Of a stretch of DNA of 64,000 nucleotides, positions 34,680 to 44,630 are shown piece by piece. Position 1 is the stretch's first letter. Each line of letters opens with the position of its first letter. Origin of the DNA: Pirellulales bacterium (lineage in GTDB: Bacteria; Planctomycetota; Planctomycetia; Pirellulales; Thermoguttaceae); the NCBI GenBank assembly GCA_020846145.1, contig JADLEL010000219.1, positions 91,012 to 155,011 on the forward strand, given 5' to 3'. Below the pieces are notes generated by a model. That model ran no database searches. It saw nothing but the letters and a program-made list of their open reading frames with translations, and was not told where the DNA came from. The position numbers were made by a program, and so were the translations under genes.

Positions 34680-35002
34680 TTTACAGTCTCCTTGATTGGT
34701 TGATTTATATGATTTTCTATAGGTCTGAGCCAGAAGGAAATATTCAGGGAAGGTTCACTCGTCACTTCGATCTGATTGACGATCCGCGTCACGCCATTAA
34801 TTCGGCGCACCGCCTCTTGCGCAAGTTGTTTATGGAAGTAGGTGGGCAATTGCCCCCGGAGCAAGAGCACGCCATGTTCGTAGGAGAACGATACCGTTCT
34901 GAGAACATGGTAAGCGCTCTGTTCTAGGGAACTCCGCACGGACTTGGCGACATTCTGCGAGTCGTCTGCGTGGCTCCGTATCCGTTGCACCGATGCGATC
35001 AT
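34676..35002 (-). CDS. BON-domain protein
   Basis: A 108-residue protein with one BON domain: SSLEQSAYHVLRTVSFSYEHGVLLLRGQLPTYFHKQLAQEAVRRINGVTRIVNQIEV fits the alpha-beta-beta pattern with the central Gly. BON domains bind membranes or polymers and occur in stress proteins such as OsmY. No signal peptide is visible, so it is likely cytoplasmic. ATG 35002 has GGAGGAG at ideal distance. It overlaps the rnk-like gene and follows the DksA-like gene by about 40 bp. Confidence 0.85.
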   Translation of the reverse strand: MIASVQRIRSHADDSQNVAKSVRSSLEQSAYHVLRTVSFSYEHGVLLLRGQLPTYFHKQLAQEAVRRINGVTRIVNQIEVTSEPSLNISFWLRPIENHINQPIKETVK

Positions 35003-35041
35003 GTCATCTCCTCCTTGAAAAAGGTTCTCGTCCCATCATCC

Positions 35042-35425
35042 TCACGCCGCCGCCTGTTTCGAATGGCAATCGGCGCAAAGCGAGGTGTAAGGCACGGAAA
35101 ATAGCCACTCCGCGGGGATGTGGGTTTCACAACTCTGGCAAATGCCGTAGGAGCCGTTATCGAGACGCTCCAGTGCATTTTCGACATGGTACAGGAGTGC
35201 CTCCTTGCGGTCGATTAGTCGCTCGATATAGTCCCGCACGCTGCCCGCCACCGAGGTCCGCCAAGTGGCACGGCATGTGCGACAGATGCCAGCGGGCTTG
35301 GATAACGGATCGCTGATCGCAACGTCCAACGCCGTGTCCAGCAGGAGGTTCACGTCGCCCCGTAATTGGGCTCGTAGAGTCAGAAGCAGCTTGAGGAAGG
35401 TTTCCTTGTCCAGATAATAGTTCAT
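35042..35425 (-). CDS. DksA/TraR-type zinc-finger protein
   Basis: A 127-residue protein with an N-terminal helical hairpin (LDKETFLKLLLTLRAQLRGDVNLLLD) and the DksA/TraR C4 zinc finger CQSC...CADC near the end (LDNGSYGICQSCETHIPAEWL). A further CRTC motif near residue 48 is unusual. DksA-type proteins bind RNA polymerase through the secondary channel; the coiled-coil tip here is short, so the function may differ. ATG 35425 has AGGAG at good spacing. It is first in the DksA-BON-rnk series. Confidence 0.8.
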   Translation of the reverse strand: MNYYLDKETFLKLLLTLRAQLRGDVNLLLDTALDVAISDPLSKPAGICRTCRATWRTSVAGSVRDYIERLIDRKEALLYHVENALERLDNGSYGICQSCETHIPAEWLFSVPYTSLCADCHSKQAAA

Positions 35426-35595
35426 TGTCTTTCTCCTAGGAAAGGGATTTCTGATCTAATCCAATTCATTTGTTCGTGAAAAGTCGAAGGACGTAATGCG
35501 CGTCGGGAAACGCGTGCGTTCTTTCTCCGCAAGACCGCCAACGGCTGAAAAAACGCCTCGCACTATATGTGCGAAGTTTGGCTAGAGAATCGTTA

Positions 35596-36036
35596 TTACA
35601 GCCGCAATTGCCGCAGCGTCAGATATTCGGGCGAAGAAGCATCGAACACCATGAGCATTGTCGGCTCGGCAACAAGCGACGGCTCGAACGAGAAGGCTCG
35701 AAGGCTGACTGAGAAACCCGGAGACCATCGTTCGGCGATTCGGCGAGTTAGTTGAGACTTGCCCACAGGCCATGCGGCCTTATAGACGCAATTGATCGGC
35801 CGGTCAACGGTATCAGTTGACGCGCTGACGGCTTTCAAACCGGCAGTCGAAAGCAAGCTTGTGCGGTAGTCGTCATGCTGGGTAATTGCCGTCATCTGGA
35901 CGCTGGATTGCTGAACGCCGCCTAGCGCATGCACCGCCAGCGCGCAGCAGGCAACGAGGGCCAGTGGCATGAACACCACGGAAAGCCTCATCGGCTGATG
36001 TAATCGACGGCAAAGTGCAAACAGGAAAGACAACAT
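35596..36036 (-). CDS. Exported hypothetical protein
   Basis: A 146-residue protein with a signal peptide or single membrane segment (LSVVFMPLALVACCALAVHALGG). The remainder is polar, with ITQHDDYRTSLLSTAGLKAVSAST and a C-terminal ASSPEYLTLRQLRL, resembling small exported planctomycete proteins with no known function. Starts at 36036 and 35991 are both possible; neither has a good ribosome-binding site, so the annotation is moderate. Confidence 0.45.
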   Translation of the reverse strand: MLSFLFALCRRLHQPMRLSVVFMPLALVACCALAVHALGGVQQSSVQMTAITQHDDYRTSLLSTAGLKAVSASTDTVDRPINCVYKAAWPVGKSQLTRRIAERWSPGFSVSLRAFSFEPSLVAEPTMLMVFDASSPEYLTLRQLRL

Positions 36037-36518
36037 TGGACTTCAGTTCCCAGAAAATGCTAATTGGGCAGGCGCAAAATAAACCCCTTATAAGTATAGG
36101 CAACCGCCAACGAAAGGCAAGGTTGTGGCAACACGAATTGGAGGCTCCCCGTAGTCATCTACTAGCACTACGGAGCTATGCAATTATAATACACGGGCAT
36201 CAACCATTCGGATCAGTCTCGAAGGCATGGAGCGTTTTTTATTCCCAGATTGCTGCTGTCTGTGATTCTCAACAGCAGGACGGGAGCAGCCTGCTATATT
36301 GAGTACGCTTCTTACTCGGACAGGGTTCACTTGGCTTAAGTTCGCCACTTGCCCTATCAACTCCTAGTGGACCTCCCTGGCAAGCACATGGCACGGCGAG
36401 TCCAACTCGGCTGTGCGTGGTGGCATATCCACACTGGCCCGCCATCACTATAATAACCACCGACAAGAGGTTGAGGTTTCAATGTGTCGGACGGTTATCA
36501 TGCAATTGGGAGATTTCT
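36037..36518. other. 480-bp intergenic region, no gene seen
   Basis: Divergent genes flank it. I see no supported frame, hairpin or repeat of note. The promoter of the antiporter gene must lie here. Confidence 0.4.
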
Positions 36519-38003
36519 ATGGTTTTCGCTGTGGTGGAACCCCAAGCAACAGCGGTGTTTCTGCTGGCTCTCGGCTCATTGGTTGCGCTCAGTGTTCTGT
36601 TCAGCCGGCAGATAGACCGGCTTGGCCTTCCGATCGTCCTCTTGTTTCTGGTCCTGGGAATGCTCGGCGGATCGGAAGGGCTCGGCGGGATCGTCTTTGC
36701 GGACTATGGTTTTGCGGTGCGCGTGGGCACCATGTATTTGGTGCTGATCTTGTTCGACGGCGGCCTGAATACGCCGTGGCGGGCAGTGCGGCCCATCCTC
36801 GTGCCGGCGGGGATACTGGCAACGGTCGGCGTGGCGTTGACCGCGGCGCTGCTTGCGCTTTTCGGGCGGGCGATCGGTCTTGACTGGACCGAAGCCCTCT
36901 TGCTGGGAGCCGTCGTTTCCTCGACGGATGCCGCTGCCGTGCTGGCGGTGTTGCGGGGAGGCCGCCTCAGCCTTCAGCCGCGCGTCGGCAACACCCTGGA
37001 AGTCGAGTCCTGCATCAACGATCCGATGGCTGTGATCCTCACGGTCACCATGATTCAGGTGGCCAAGTCGCCCGATTCCCTGCGGTGGACATTGGCGTTA
37101 GGCGTTCCGCTGCAATTGGTTATCGGTGCGGCTGTCGGCCTCGTGCTCGGATATGCGGGGCTTCGTCTCTTGCGTCGTGTGCGTCTACCAACAGTGGGCC
37201 TCTATCCGGCCCTGACCCTGGCGATTGCGTTCGTGTCTTTCGGGGCGGCAACCGTGCTCGAAGGCAGCGGGCTTTTGAGCGTGTACGTTACGGCACTGGT
37301 CTTGGGCAACTCGCCTCTGCCCTATCAGAGCGGGCTGACGAGGGTTCACGAATCATTGGCTTGGCTGAGCCAGATCGCGTTGTTCTTGATGCTTGGCCTT
37401 CTGGTATTCCCTTCGCAACTTGTGGCGGTGGCCGGCGTAGGACTCGCCACGGCCTTGTTTCTGGCCTTTGTCGCGCGTCCGTTGGCTGTTGTGCTCTGCC
37501 TACTGCCGTTGCGCTTCCCGGTCCGAGATATGGGGTACATTGGCTGGATCGGTTTGCGGGGAGCGGTGCCAATCATCCTGGGAGCCTTCCCGGTGCTTGC
37601 TCATGTTCCCGGCGCGGAGCGAGTGTTTAACATTGTCTTCTTTATTGTGGTTGTCAGCGCGATTCTGCCCGGCGCAACGATCAGGGCGGTGACCCGCCGG
37701 CTGAAACTGGCGGTCCCCGAGAAGCCCAACCCAAGCGCAGTGCTGGAGATCAACGCAGCGCGGCCACTCAACGGCGAGATCGCATCTTTCCTCATCGAGC
37801 CGGCGGCGGCCGTCTGCGGGGCGTCCCTGTCTGAAATCCGCCTGCCGTCTGATGCGGCCGTGATGCTGATCGTGCGCGGCAATGATCTGGTGGCTGCTAG
37901 AGGAAATTCCGTCCTGATGCCTGACGATCACGTTTACGTCTTTTTCCGGCAGGCCGACCGTCGCTACGTCGAATTGCTGTTCGGACGCACAGAGACCGGA
38001 TGA
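36519..38003 (+). CDS. NhaP2-type K+/H+ antiporter with regulatory C-terminal domain
   Basis: A 494-residue cation:proton antiporter of the CPA1/NhaP2 (CvrA) type. Twelve or so membrane helices run from FLLALGSLVALSVLFSRQIDRLG to about residue 390. The key segments LGAVVSSTDAAAVLAVL (about 125) and NDPMAVILTVTMI (about 165) hold the Asp residues that bind cations. After residue 400 follows a TrkA_C-like domain (CGASLSEIRLPSDAAVMLIVRG...PDDHVYVFF), expected to bind nucleotide or ligands. ATG 36519 has GGGAG 6 nt upstream. It stands alone on the plus strand. Confidence 0.85.
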   Translation: MVFAVVEPQATAVFLLALGSLVALSVLFSRQIDRLGLPIVLLFLVLGMLGGSEGLGGIVFADYGFAVRVGTMYLVLILFDGGLNTPWRAVRPILVPAGILATVGVALTAALLALFGRAIGLDWTEALLLGAVVSSTDAAAVLAVLRGGRLSLQPRVGNTLEVESCINDPMAVILTVTMIQVAKSPDSLRWTLALGVPLQLVIGAAVGLVLGYAGLRLLRRVRLPTVGLYPALTLAIAFVSFGAATVLEGSGLLSVYVTALVLGNSPLPYQSGLTRVHESLAWLSQIALFLMLGLLVFPSQLVAVAGVGLATALFLAFVARPLAVVLCLLPLRFPVRDMGYIGWIGLRGAVPIILGAFPVLAHVPGAERVFNIVFFIVVVSAILPGATIRAVTRRLKLAVPEKPNPSAVLEINAARPLNGEIASFLIEPAAAVCGASLSEIRLPSDAAVMLIVRGNDLVAARGNSVLMPDDHVYVFFRQADRRYVELLFGRTETG

Positions 38004-38053
38004 GCCAAGTCGTGCCATCTGGTTCCAATGCCTCTCTCGGAAGACCATGTGTG

Positions 38054-38374
38054 CTACGCGCTGGTGTTTACGAAGTAAGGAGCGGCAGTCTCGTCTTCGT
38101 GCCGATCTGGGCCGCAGAACAGGTCGCAGTCCGGTTTCAGCGCCTTTTCGATCCGGTTCAATAAATCATAGCCGGAAGCCATTGTTCTCAAGGCCAGTTC
38201 CGCCCGCAATCGTTCCAGATCAGGGGTGGACTCGTCCTTGCTCGGCGAAACGTCCTTTTGGCTCGCATCAAAAGGCTGCTGTATAACTTCCTTTGCCATC
38301 CCGTTCAAGTCTGCCTTGAGCTTTCTGTGAATGCAGGTGAGCATTTCTCGGATTTTCATTGCTTCACGGGTCAT
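38054..38374 (-). CDS. Small helical hypothetical protein
   Basis: A 106-residue, mostly helical and charged protein (MTREAMKIREMLTCIHRKLKADL then LERLRAELALRTMASGYDLLNRIEKALKPD). It resembles the coiled-coil half of DksA/TraR proteins without the zinc finger, but that is only a general likeness. It is convergent with the antiporter gene. The product is uncertain. Confidence 0.55.
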   Translation of the reverse strand: MTREAMKIREMLTCIHRKLKADLNGMAKEVIQQPFDASQKDVSPSKDESTPDLERLRAELALRTMASGYDLLNRIEKALKPDCDLFCGPDRHEDETAAPYFVNTSA

Positions 38375-38579
38375 TGTTTCACCTCTCTTTCAATGGCATC
38401 ACTGTCATTTTAGCTTTGTTTTTGGATGAAACAATCCTTCTCTCTGGCCATTTGAACGTAGCTCTAGCCCCAAAGAGCTAGGAATAGGGTTTTGGCGCAA
38501 CATCGTCACCCTTCACGAAGCGAATGTGTTCATCGGCGTTCGTATTGACCAAAGAAAAACAAGTTTATATGATGGCGTT

Positions 38580-39032
38580 ATGGCTGTACTCTCTAATAAT
38601 CATAACGCTTGCGGGAATTTCCGGTTTGACCGGATTGCTGTCTTTTTTGTCGCAGTCCTATTCGGAGTCTTAGGGAATCCTCAATTCGTTCGCAGCGAAA
38701 CTCCGGTCACAGATTTAACGTTATTATCCCAGTTTTCGGAATTATGCGATGAAACAATTTCGGAATGGAATGCAGTGCGATCTGACGCCAAAGGATCGGA
38801 GCGGCCTCTTCTTCGGCAAAACGAATCTCCATCAGTCCCCCAGGCCGTTCGCCAAACTACTTCGGTGCCTGATGGCGGCTCATGGCGTCCGACGGAAACT
38901 AGTTTTGTTTTCATCGCAAAAAACGGTCCAATCCCCAGTCGATCGTTTCTTCGTTCCGGCCATTGTTTCAACGTTAATTCAATAAGCCAACGGCGTTCTT
39001 TGGAAATCCTCTTCTGCACCTGGCAGACCTGA
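38580..39032 (+). CDS. Possible secreted hypothetical protein
   Basis: A 150-residue frame starting at ATG 38580 with a plausible signal peptide (RIAVFFVAVLFGVLGNPQFVRSET). The rest is Ser/Arg-rich without a recognisable domain. No good ribosome-binding site is seen, and composition is only partly protein-like. Low to moderate confidence. Confidence 0.4.
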   Translation: MAVLSNNHNACGNFRFDRIAVFFVAVLFGVLGNPQFVRSETPVTDLTLLSQFSELCDETISEWNAVRSDAKGSERPLLRQNESPSVPQAVRQTTSVPDGGSWRPTETSFVFIAKNGPIPSRSFLRSGHCFNVNSISQRRSLEILFCTWQT

Positions 39033-39212
39033 TTCGCTCATCTGGCTTCTCTAGCCCGTAGTTGCACGGGCAAGCATTCCACGATCAACCTCCCAGGCTC
39101 GTGGTATCCGTCCACTTTAGCGATCGGATACGTCTATGTCCTTGAAATCGTTCTTTTCGGACTATATCGCAATAAATCAAACATGCCCCTACTTGAAAAG
39201 TGAGAATATTCG

Positions 39213-39746
39213 ATGGTGAAACACATTACTTCCAACACGCCCGCCCCCTCCAAACTTCCCCCTGAAAGCGAGCTAACGTGCTTGCATTCACCTGATGTCG
39301 CCAATTTGCTTGAAAGAGCAAAATCGCTTCTTCAGGAGCAATGCCCAGAGCAGGCGTTGGGCTTGCTCGACTCCACGCGGCTGAAATCGCCTTGGCTCAC
39401 CAATGCCAAGGGCGTCTGCCTGTTGCGTCTTGGAAAAGCGGAACAAGCCGTGGAACTGTTCAAAGGTTTGGCGGGAGCTTCTGGCGTGTATATTTTGAAA
39501 TTCGACGCTCCTATTACCTTCAAGACGAACTATGCCACGGCCTTGCTAGCCGCGAATGATCTGGAGAGGTGTCTCCATGTCTTACACGAGATCGGAAAAG
39601 AAGACAATCCTACCGTCACGCAGCTTCGATCGGATATTCAGCAATGGAAACGGAGTTTGTCGCTCTGGCAGAAAATCGGCTGGTATCTCGGTGAGTATCC
39701 GCAACGACCCGTGACGCTGAATTTCCTTTTAGGAGAACTCGAATAA
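39213..39746 (+). CDS. TPR-fold protein
   Basis: A 177-residue protein with two or three tetratricopeptide-like helices (DVANLLERAKSLLQEQCPEQALGLLDS, GVCLLRLGKAEQAVELFKGL, YATALLAANDLERCLHVLHEIG). There is no signal peptide, so it is likely cytoplasmic and may act as an adaptor. Flanks are intergenic; there is no operon partner. Confidence 0.7.
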   Translation: MVKHITSNTPAPSKLPPESELTCLHSPDVANLLERAKSLLQEQCPEQALGLLDSTRLKSPWLTNAKGVCLLRLGKAEQAVELFKGLAGASGVYILKFDAPITFKTNYATALLAANDLERCLHVLHEIGKEDNPTVTQLRSDIQQWKRSLSLWQKIGWYLGEYPQRPVTLNFLLGELE

Positions 39747-39976
39747 ATTTCGACGAGCGAAACCTTAAACTTCTATTTTCAAGAGCCCATCCAGCGCTGT
39801 CCTAACCATCGTAACTTCGATGCGTGGCGGCGCTCGCTCTTGAAAATGATCTCCGTACAATAATCCTCATTCAGGCATCATATTCTTGTTTATTGCAAAC
39901 AAATAATCATTTGCAAACTATATTCCGCTCTGGAATTTTTGTTTCGTGATTTGGATTGAGCATGTGATGAGTGGAA

Positions 39977-41347
39977 TCAACAATCCGCAACGCTGACGGC
40001 CAAGCCGCCTAGTGAGGTTTCTTTATATTTTTGCGACATGTCGGCCCCGGTACGACGCATTGTCGCAATAACCGCGTCGAGAGAAATGCGGTGCAAGCCA
40101 TCTCCTCGCATGGCGATCCGCGAAGCGCTAAGCGCTTTGATCGCGCCCATCGCGTTACGCTCGATACATGGAATCTGAACCAAACCCATAACGGGATCGC
40201 AAGTTAGGCCCAAATTGTGTTCCATTGCAATTTCGGCGGCATTTTCGACTTGTTCGACCGTGCCGCCCAGAGTTTCCGTCAATGCAGCGGCAGCCATCGA
40301 ACAAGCAACTCCGACTTCACCTTGACATCCAACCTCCGCGCCAGAAATCGACGCATTTTGTCGAAAAAGCAAGCCCATCGCTCCGGCCGTCATAAGAAAT
40401 CGAAGAACTCCGTCATCGGTAGCCGAGGGGCAAAAACGGGTATAATAGTGGAGAACGGCCGGCACGATGCCTGCGGCTCCATTGGTTGGCGCGGTTACTA
40501 TGCGTTCACCGGCTGCGTTCTCCTCGCAAACTGCCAAAGCGTAAAGACTTACCCAATCCAGAACAGACAAAGGATCGCTCAACGTTCGTTCGGGCGATCT
40601 GAGGAGCGTTTGGTAGAGGAGCGGCGCGCGTCGTTGCACATTCAAGCCGCCGGGCAATATGCCCTCGCGCCGACAGCCATTCTGAACGCAATCCTGCATT
40701 ACGTTCCAAATATCCATCAGTTGATCGCGGATGGCCGTTTCGCATCGTGTTACTTTCTCATTCTCCAAAACAAGTTGACTAATCGACGTTCGTTGCCGCC
40801 GACAATGCCGGAGAATATCCGCCGCCGAAGAAAACGGAAAGGGCGAATCGATATCGTCCTTCAAATCCGTTTTTGACGCTTCCCCTGAAACAACAACGCC
40901 TCCACCGATGGAGTAGTATTCGCAAACTAGCGATTCCTTGCCCGATATGCCGAAAGCTGAAAAACGCATCCCATTCGGATGTAAAGGCATGACGCGATCT
41001 CTATGAAAAATCAAGTCTCGCGATTCATCAAAGGAAACAAGCCACGCACCACCGATGGGTAATTGCCTGTCTTTTCGAGCGGCATTAACGTATTGTGCAA
41101 TTTCCCTTGTACCGAGTTGTTTGATGTTTCGACTCTGCAATCCGAGAATAATCGCCTTATCGGTTCCATGTCCTTTTCCAGTCAAACCCAACGATCCAAA
41201 CAATTCCACACGTATGGATGCTACGGCATCCGGAGCAAGTTGGATCACCTTTTGTGCAAAGAGGGAGGCGGCACGCATTGGTCCCATCGTGTGGGAACTC
41301 GAAGGGCCAATGCCGATGGTGTAGATATCGAAAATGCTGGACGACAT
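39977..41347 (-). CDS. sdaA: L-serine ammonia-lyase (single-chain, iron-sulfur type)
   Basis: A 456-residue enzyme that deaminates L-serine to pyruvate and ammonia. Seen: the beta domain start IGPSSSHTMGPMRAA with LFGSLGLTGKGHGTDKA (residues about 12-70); and the alpha domain with TAPTNGAAGIVPAVLHYY, GCQGEVGVACSMAAAALTE and LTCDPVMGLVQIPCIERNAMGA, where the Cys residues that ligate a 4Fe-4S cluster lie. The length fits the fused bacterial form. ATG 41347 begins MSSSIFDIYTIGIG. It is monocistronic. Confidence 0.92.
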   Translation of the reverse strand: MSSSIFDIYTIGIGPSSSHTMGPMRAASLFAQKVIQLAPDAVASIRVELFGSLGLTGKGHGTDKAIILGLQSRNIKQLGTREIAQYVNAARKDRQLPIGGAWLVSFDESRDLIFHRDRVMPLHPNGMRFSAFGISGKESLVCEYYSIGGGVVVSGEASKTDLKDDIDSPFPFSSAADILRHCRRQRTSISQLVLENEKVTRCETAIRDQLMDIWNVMQDCVQNGCRREGILPGGLNVQRRAPLLYQTLLRSPERTLSDPLSVLDWVSLYALAVCEENAAGERIVTAPTNGAAGIVPAVLHYYTRFCPSATDDGVLRFLMTAGAMGLLFRQNASISGAEVGCQGEVGVACSMAAAALTETLGGTVEQVENAAEIAMEHNLGLTCDPVMGLVQIPCIERNAMGAIKALSASRIAMRGDGLHRISLDAVIATMRRTGADMSQKYKETSLGGLAVSVADC

Positions 41348-41542
41348 GGTTTGGGTGAATTATGGAAAGACTTGAGGATCGCCTATCGCCGCAGAGTCAT
41401 GGATATTTGCCGTGCGGAAGGTGATTATTTTTAGTTGTTGCGGAACAACAGTAATGTCGTATAGTTTCGGCCCGGTTTACATCCCGAATGATGCTTATGT
41501 ATCGTTGAATCGCTCTGGGAAAGATAAACTCTCGAAATTATG

Positions 41543-42190
41543 TCAGCCATTCTCCAGCATCCATTGTGCGGCGGCTCGGTTCAGATCGGCGGCGGACTTT
41601 AAATTCAGTTTTCGTTTAATATGTTGGCGGTGGGCTTCGACCGTGTGTGCGCTGCGGTGGAGACGCCCGGCGATTTGCGAAGTGGATAGCCCTTGGCCGA
41701 TTAAGCGGAAAACCTCTAACTCGCGGTCCGATAGCGATTCCACACCCGTGGCCTTGAGATTGCGACCTCCACCGACCACCTGCCCCAATAATTGATCGGT
41801 AGTTTCCTCACAAAGATAAATTTTACCATCGCGGACGCAGCGGATGGCTTCCACGATCCGACCGGTAGTGAATTCCTTGTTGATATATCCTAACGCGCCG
41901 GCGCTTAAGGCGCGGCGGGCATAGAGAGAATCGGGATACATCGACCAGACGAGAATCCGTATCGACTTATCGAAGGTTTTTATCCTTCCGATCAAATCCA
42001 AACCGTTTCCGGTTTTTAATTGTATATCCACAACAACCACGTCCGGCCGAATTGCCTCGATCAGCTTGATCGCCTCCGCCGTATCGGCGGCTTGGCCGCA
42101 AACTTCGAGGTCGGGCTGCGACGATATTCTCACGGCCAAGCCTTCGCGGACCGCGGGATGATCATCGACAATCAGTACTTTCGCCGCCAT
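41543..42190 (-). CDS. NarL/FixJ-type response regulator
   Basis: A 215-residue regulator. The receiver domain (KVLIVDDHPAVREGL, phosphoacceptor in VVVDIQLKTGNG near residue 53, and a Lys in YINKEF near residue 104) is followed by a LuxR-type HTH (LSDRELEVFRLIGQGLSTSQIAGRLHRSAHTVEAHRQHIKRKL). ATG 42190 has GGAG about 9 nt upstream; the in-frame ATG at 42199 directly abuts that site. It starts 16 bp after the sensor kinase stop, so the two form a two-component pair. Confidence 0.88.
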   Translation of the reverse strand: MAAKVLIVDDHPAVREGLAVRISSQPDLEVCGQAADTAEAIKLIEAIRPDVVVVDIQLKTGNGLDLIGRIKTFDKSIRILVWSMYPDSLYARRALSAGALGYINKEFTTGRIVEAIRCVRDGKIYLCEETTDQLLGQVVGGGRNLKATGVESLSDRELEVFRLIGQGLSTSQIAGRLHRSAHTVEAHRQHIKRKLNLKSAADLNRAAAQWMLENG

Positions 42191-42206
42191 GATTCGCATC
42201 TCCAGG

Positions 42207-44630
42207 TTAAGAATTGGCTTTCGTCATCAGCCGGCATTCGACTTTAGTTCCGCCGCCGGAGCGGGGACAAAGGTTCAAAATCGCGCCAATCAATCCCGCA
42301 CGGTATCCCATCGTCCTTAAACCCATCCCTTCCGATCGCACGAGGTCACAAGGCATTCCTTTGCCGTCATCCTCAATCCTTAGAAAGATTTCGTTGTGTT
42401 TTTGATCCAAAGAGAGGCGGATGTTTTTAGCTCCGCTATGCCGCACGGCGTTGGCGACAGCCTCTTGGGCGATTCGATATAAGTGCATGGCAATACGGCT
42501 TTCAAAGGCGGAAGGAGAAGGAGGGCCTTTGAATTTGCATGCAATACGAGAGCCTGCCGTCGTCGTAACGGCGAGTTGGTTAAGGGCGACAACGAGCAGC
42601 CCTTCTTCAAGCTCGCGGGGCAGCATTCTTCGCGAAAATCTGCGAACTTTGCTGCGAGTGCGCTCCACGGCGTTAGCAATATCGGTAACGAGTTTTTTGG
42701 TTGATCGTTCAGCGGAGGCAAGCTTTTCCACCAAGGTTTCAGTTTTGAGGCCGAGCCCGGTCAATTCCTGGCCGACATCATCATGCAAATCTTGTGCAAT
42801 ATCCCGCTGGATTTCTTCGGCAATCGTCAACAAATGCTCTTCGAAATCGGTTCGCTCGATGATCCGACTCAATTGGATGCCGACACCCATCATCGTTTCG
42901 GTAATCTTTTCATCTGGGGCAATGGCCTGATCGGAAATGAATTCCAGGACGGCGACCACCTTTTCGCCCACAATCACAGGAAACGCTACCGCCGTTCCAA
43001 TCAACGATTTTTTGGGCACAGCCTCTCGCCGTTCAGTCATTTCTTGGCGAATATCCGTAGTCCACTCCGGTTTGCCGCTTGCGAATACGCGCCCCGGCAA
43101 GCCTTGGCCTCGTCGGAGCCGGACATTATGCGTCATTTCACGAAAATGGCGATAAGGTTTGCGGTCTTTCGGGATGTAGAAGTATGCGGATTCTAGCTCC
43201 TCGCGGTTGTCGGTCGCAGGCAACAACGCATGCCCCATGCACCAATCGCCGTCCGACGATAGACGCTGAAGGCAATATTGAATGGCCTGTTCCACATTTT
43301 GCGCTCGGTTGACCATTGAAGCGACATCGTGAAGCATTTGAATGACTCGCGTCCGCTCGGTCACGCGTTGTTCGAGGGTTTCCGTCATCGCTTTAAGTTC
43401 ATTTTCCGCTCGCTTCCGCTCGGTGAGATCGAAGTGAGTCCCAACGATTCTTACAACAGGTCCGGACGCTTCTCGGCGGATCGGAAATCCGCGAGAAAGA
43501 ATATCCATATAGTGGCCGTCTTTATGCTGGAGGCGAAATTCGATTTCGTATTCCTGCTTACCCCGCATCACGCTCTCGATCAATCGGCGGACTCTCTCTT
43601 TATCTTGGGGATGGATCAGTCGCTTCCAGGCATCCACATGCGGTGCAATCTCATTCTCCACATATCCCAGCATCTGTTTCCATCGGGAAGAGTAGAAGGC
43701 CGAGTTCGTCTCCAAGTTCCAGTCCCAGATTCCATCTTGGGTGGCTTGAAAGGCGAGGGCAAGCCGTTCCTCGCTTTCCCGTAGTTTTTCTTCCGCCTGT
43801 TTTCGGTCCGTAATATCGCGGGTGCTGCTGCGCACGCCGAGGTACTGGCCGAATTCATCGAAAACCGGCTGACAGGCATGGGCGACCCATCTCCACGTTC
43901 CTTCGTACTGAACGAGTCGCCACTCGCTTTCGCCCGGTTCGCGCCTATTCTCGCAACATCGCATGTGCTCATCGAAAAGCGAGAGATCGTCGGGATGAAT
44001 CAGCCTCCGCAATAAATTCGAATCGGCGAGAAATTCCGCAGGCGCGTGCCCGGTCATGCGTTTACAGGAGGGCGAACAATAAACGAACTGGCCTTGGGGA
44101 TTCGTCCATAACTCCCAGTCGTAAGTGAAGTCCGCTACGGTACGGTAGCGCTGCTCGCTTTCTCGCATCGCCTCTTCGGCCTTAACTTGCTGAGTAACGT
44201 CATTGACGACTCCGAACATGCGAGTCGCTTGGCCGTCGTCATCGAAATAAAACTCTCCGCGTATGCTGATCCAGCGAATCGTTTCGTCGGGCCAAACCAC
44301 CCGGCACTCGATTTCGAATGGATTGCGTTCCGTCATTGCAGATCGCATCCGTTCTTCATACAAAGGCAAGTCTTCGACGAAAATGTGGTCCGTCCATTCG
44401 CGATAGGCGTGGGCAGTTATGCCGAAAGTCTCCGAGGTATGCCCTAGCATCCTTTCGAGTTGCGTTGTCCAACTTGTTTCGTTTTTGAGCAAATCCCAGT
44501 CGAGCAATCCAAGACCGGCGGCGCTGGACGTCAGTGCCAAGCGTTCTTCCGACATCTTTAGCGCCAAAGTCAACTCTTCACATTTCGCTCGGCGCTCCCG
44601 GCATCGTTGTTTCCCTTTTTCCTTATTCAT
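42207..44630 (-). CDS. PAS/GAF hybrid sensor histidine kinase, NarX type
   Basis: An 807-residue sensor kinase. It has three PAS/PAC units (SAAGLGLLDWDLLKNETSW; TYDWELWTNPQGQFVYCSP; ATQDGIWDWNLETNSAFYSS), a GAF-like region (QNVEQAIQYCLQRLSSDGDWCMGHALL and MTERREAVPKKSLIGTAVAFPV), and a HisKA_3 phosphoacceptor in IAQDLHDDVGQELTGLGLKTETL, followed by HATPase_c with RIAQEAVANAVRHSGAKN and IEDDGKGM. No transmembrane segment is visible, so it is a cytosolic sensor. It is cotranscribed with the LuxR-type regulator 42190-41543. Confidence 0.9.
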   Translation of the reverse strand: MNKEKGKQRCRERRAKCEELTLALKMSEERLALTSSAAGLGLLDWDLLKNETSWTTQLERMLGHTSETFGITAHAYREWTDHIFVEDLPLYEERMRSAMTERNPFEIECRVVWPDETIRWISIRGEFYFDDDGQATRMFGVVNDVTQQVKAEEAMRESEQRYRTVADFTYDWELWTNPQGQFVYCSPSCKRMTGHAPAEFLADSNLLRRLIHPDDLSLFDEHMRCCENRREPGESEWRLVQYEGTWRWVAHACQPVFDEFGQYLGVRSSTRDITDRKQAEEKLRESEERLALAFQATQDGIWDWNLETNSAFYSSRWKQMLGYVENEIAPHVDAWKRLIHPQDKERVRRLIESVMRGKQEYEIEFRLQHKDGHYMDILSRGFPIRREASGPVVRIVGTHFDLTERKRAENELKAMTETLEQRVTERTRVIQMLHDVASMVNRAQNVEQAIQYCLQRLSSDGDWCMGHALLPATDNREELESAYFYIPKDRKPYRHFREMTHNVRLRRGQGLPGRVFASGKPEWTTDIRQEMTERREAVPKKSLIGTAVAFPVIVGEKVVAVLEFISDQAIAPDEKITETMMGVGIQLSRIIERTDFEEHLLTIAEEIQRDIAQDLHDDVGQELTGLGLKTETLVEKLASAERSTKKLVTDIANAVERTRSKVRRFSRRMLPRELEEGLLVVALNQLAVTTTAGSRIACKFKGPPSPSAFESRIAMHLYRIAQEAVANAVRHSGAKNIRLSLDQKHNEIFLRIEDDGKGMPCDLVRSEGMGLRTMGYRAGLIGAILNLCPRSGGGTKVECRLMTKANS

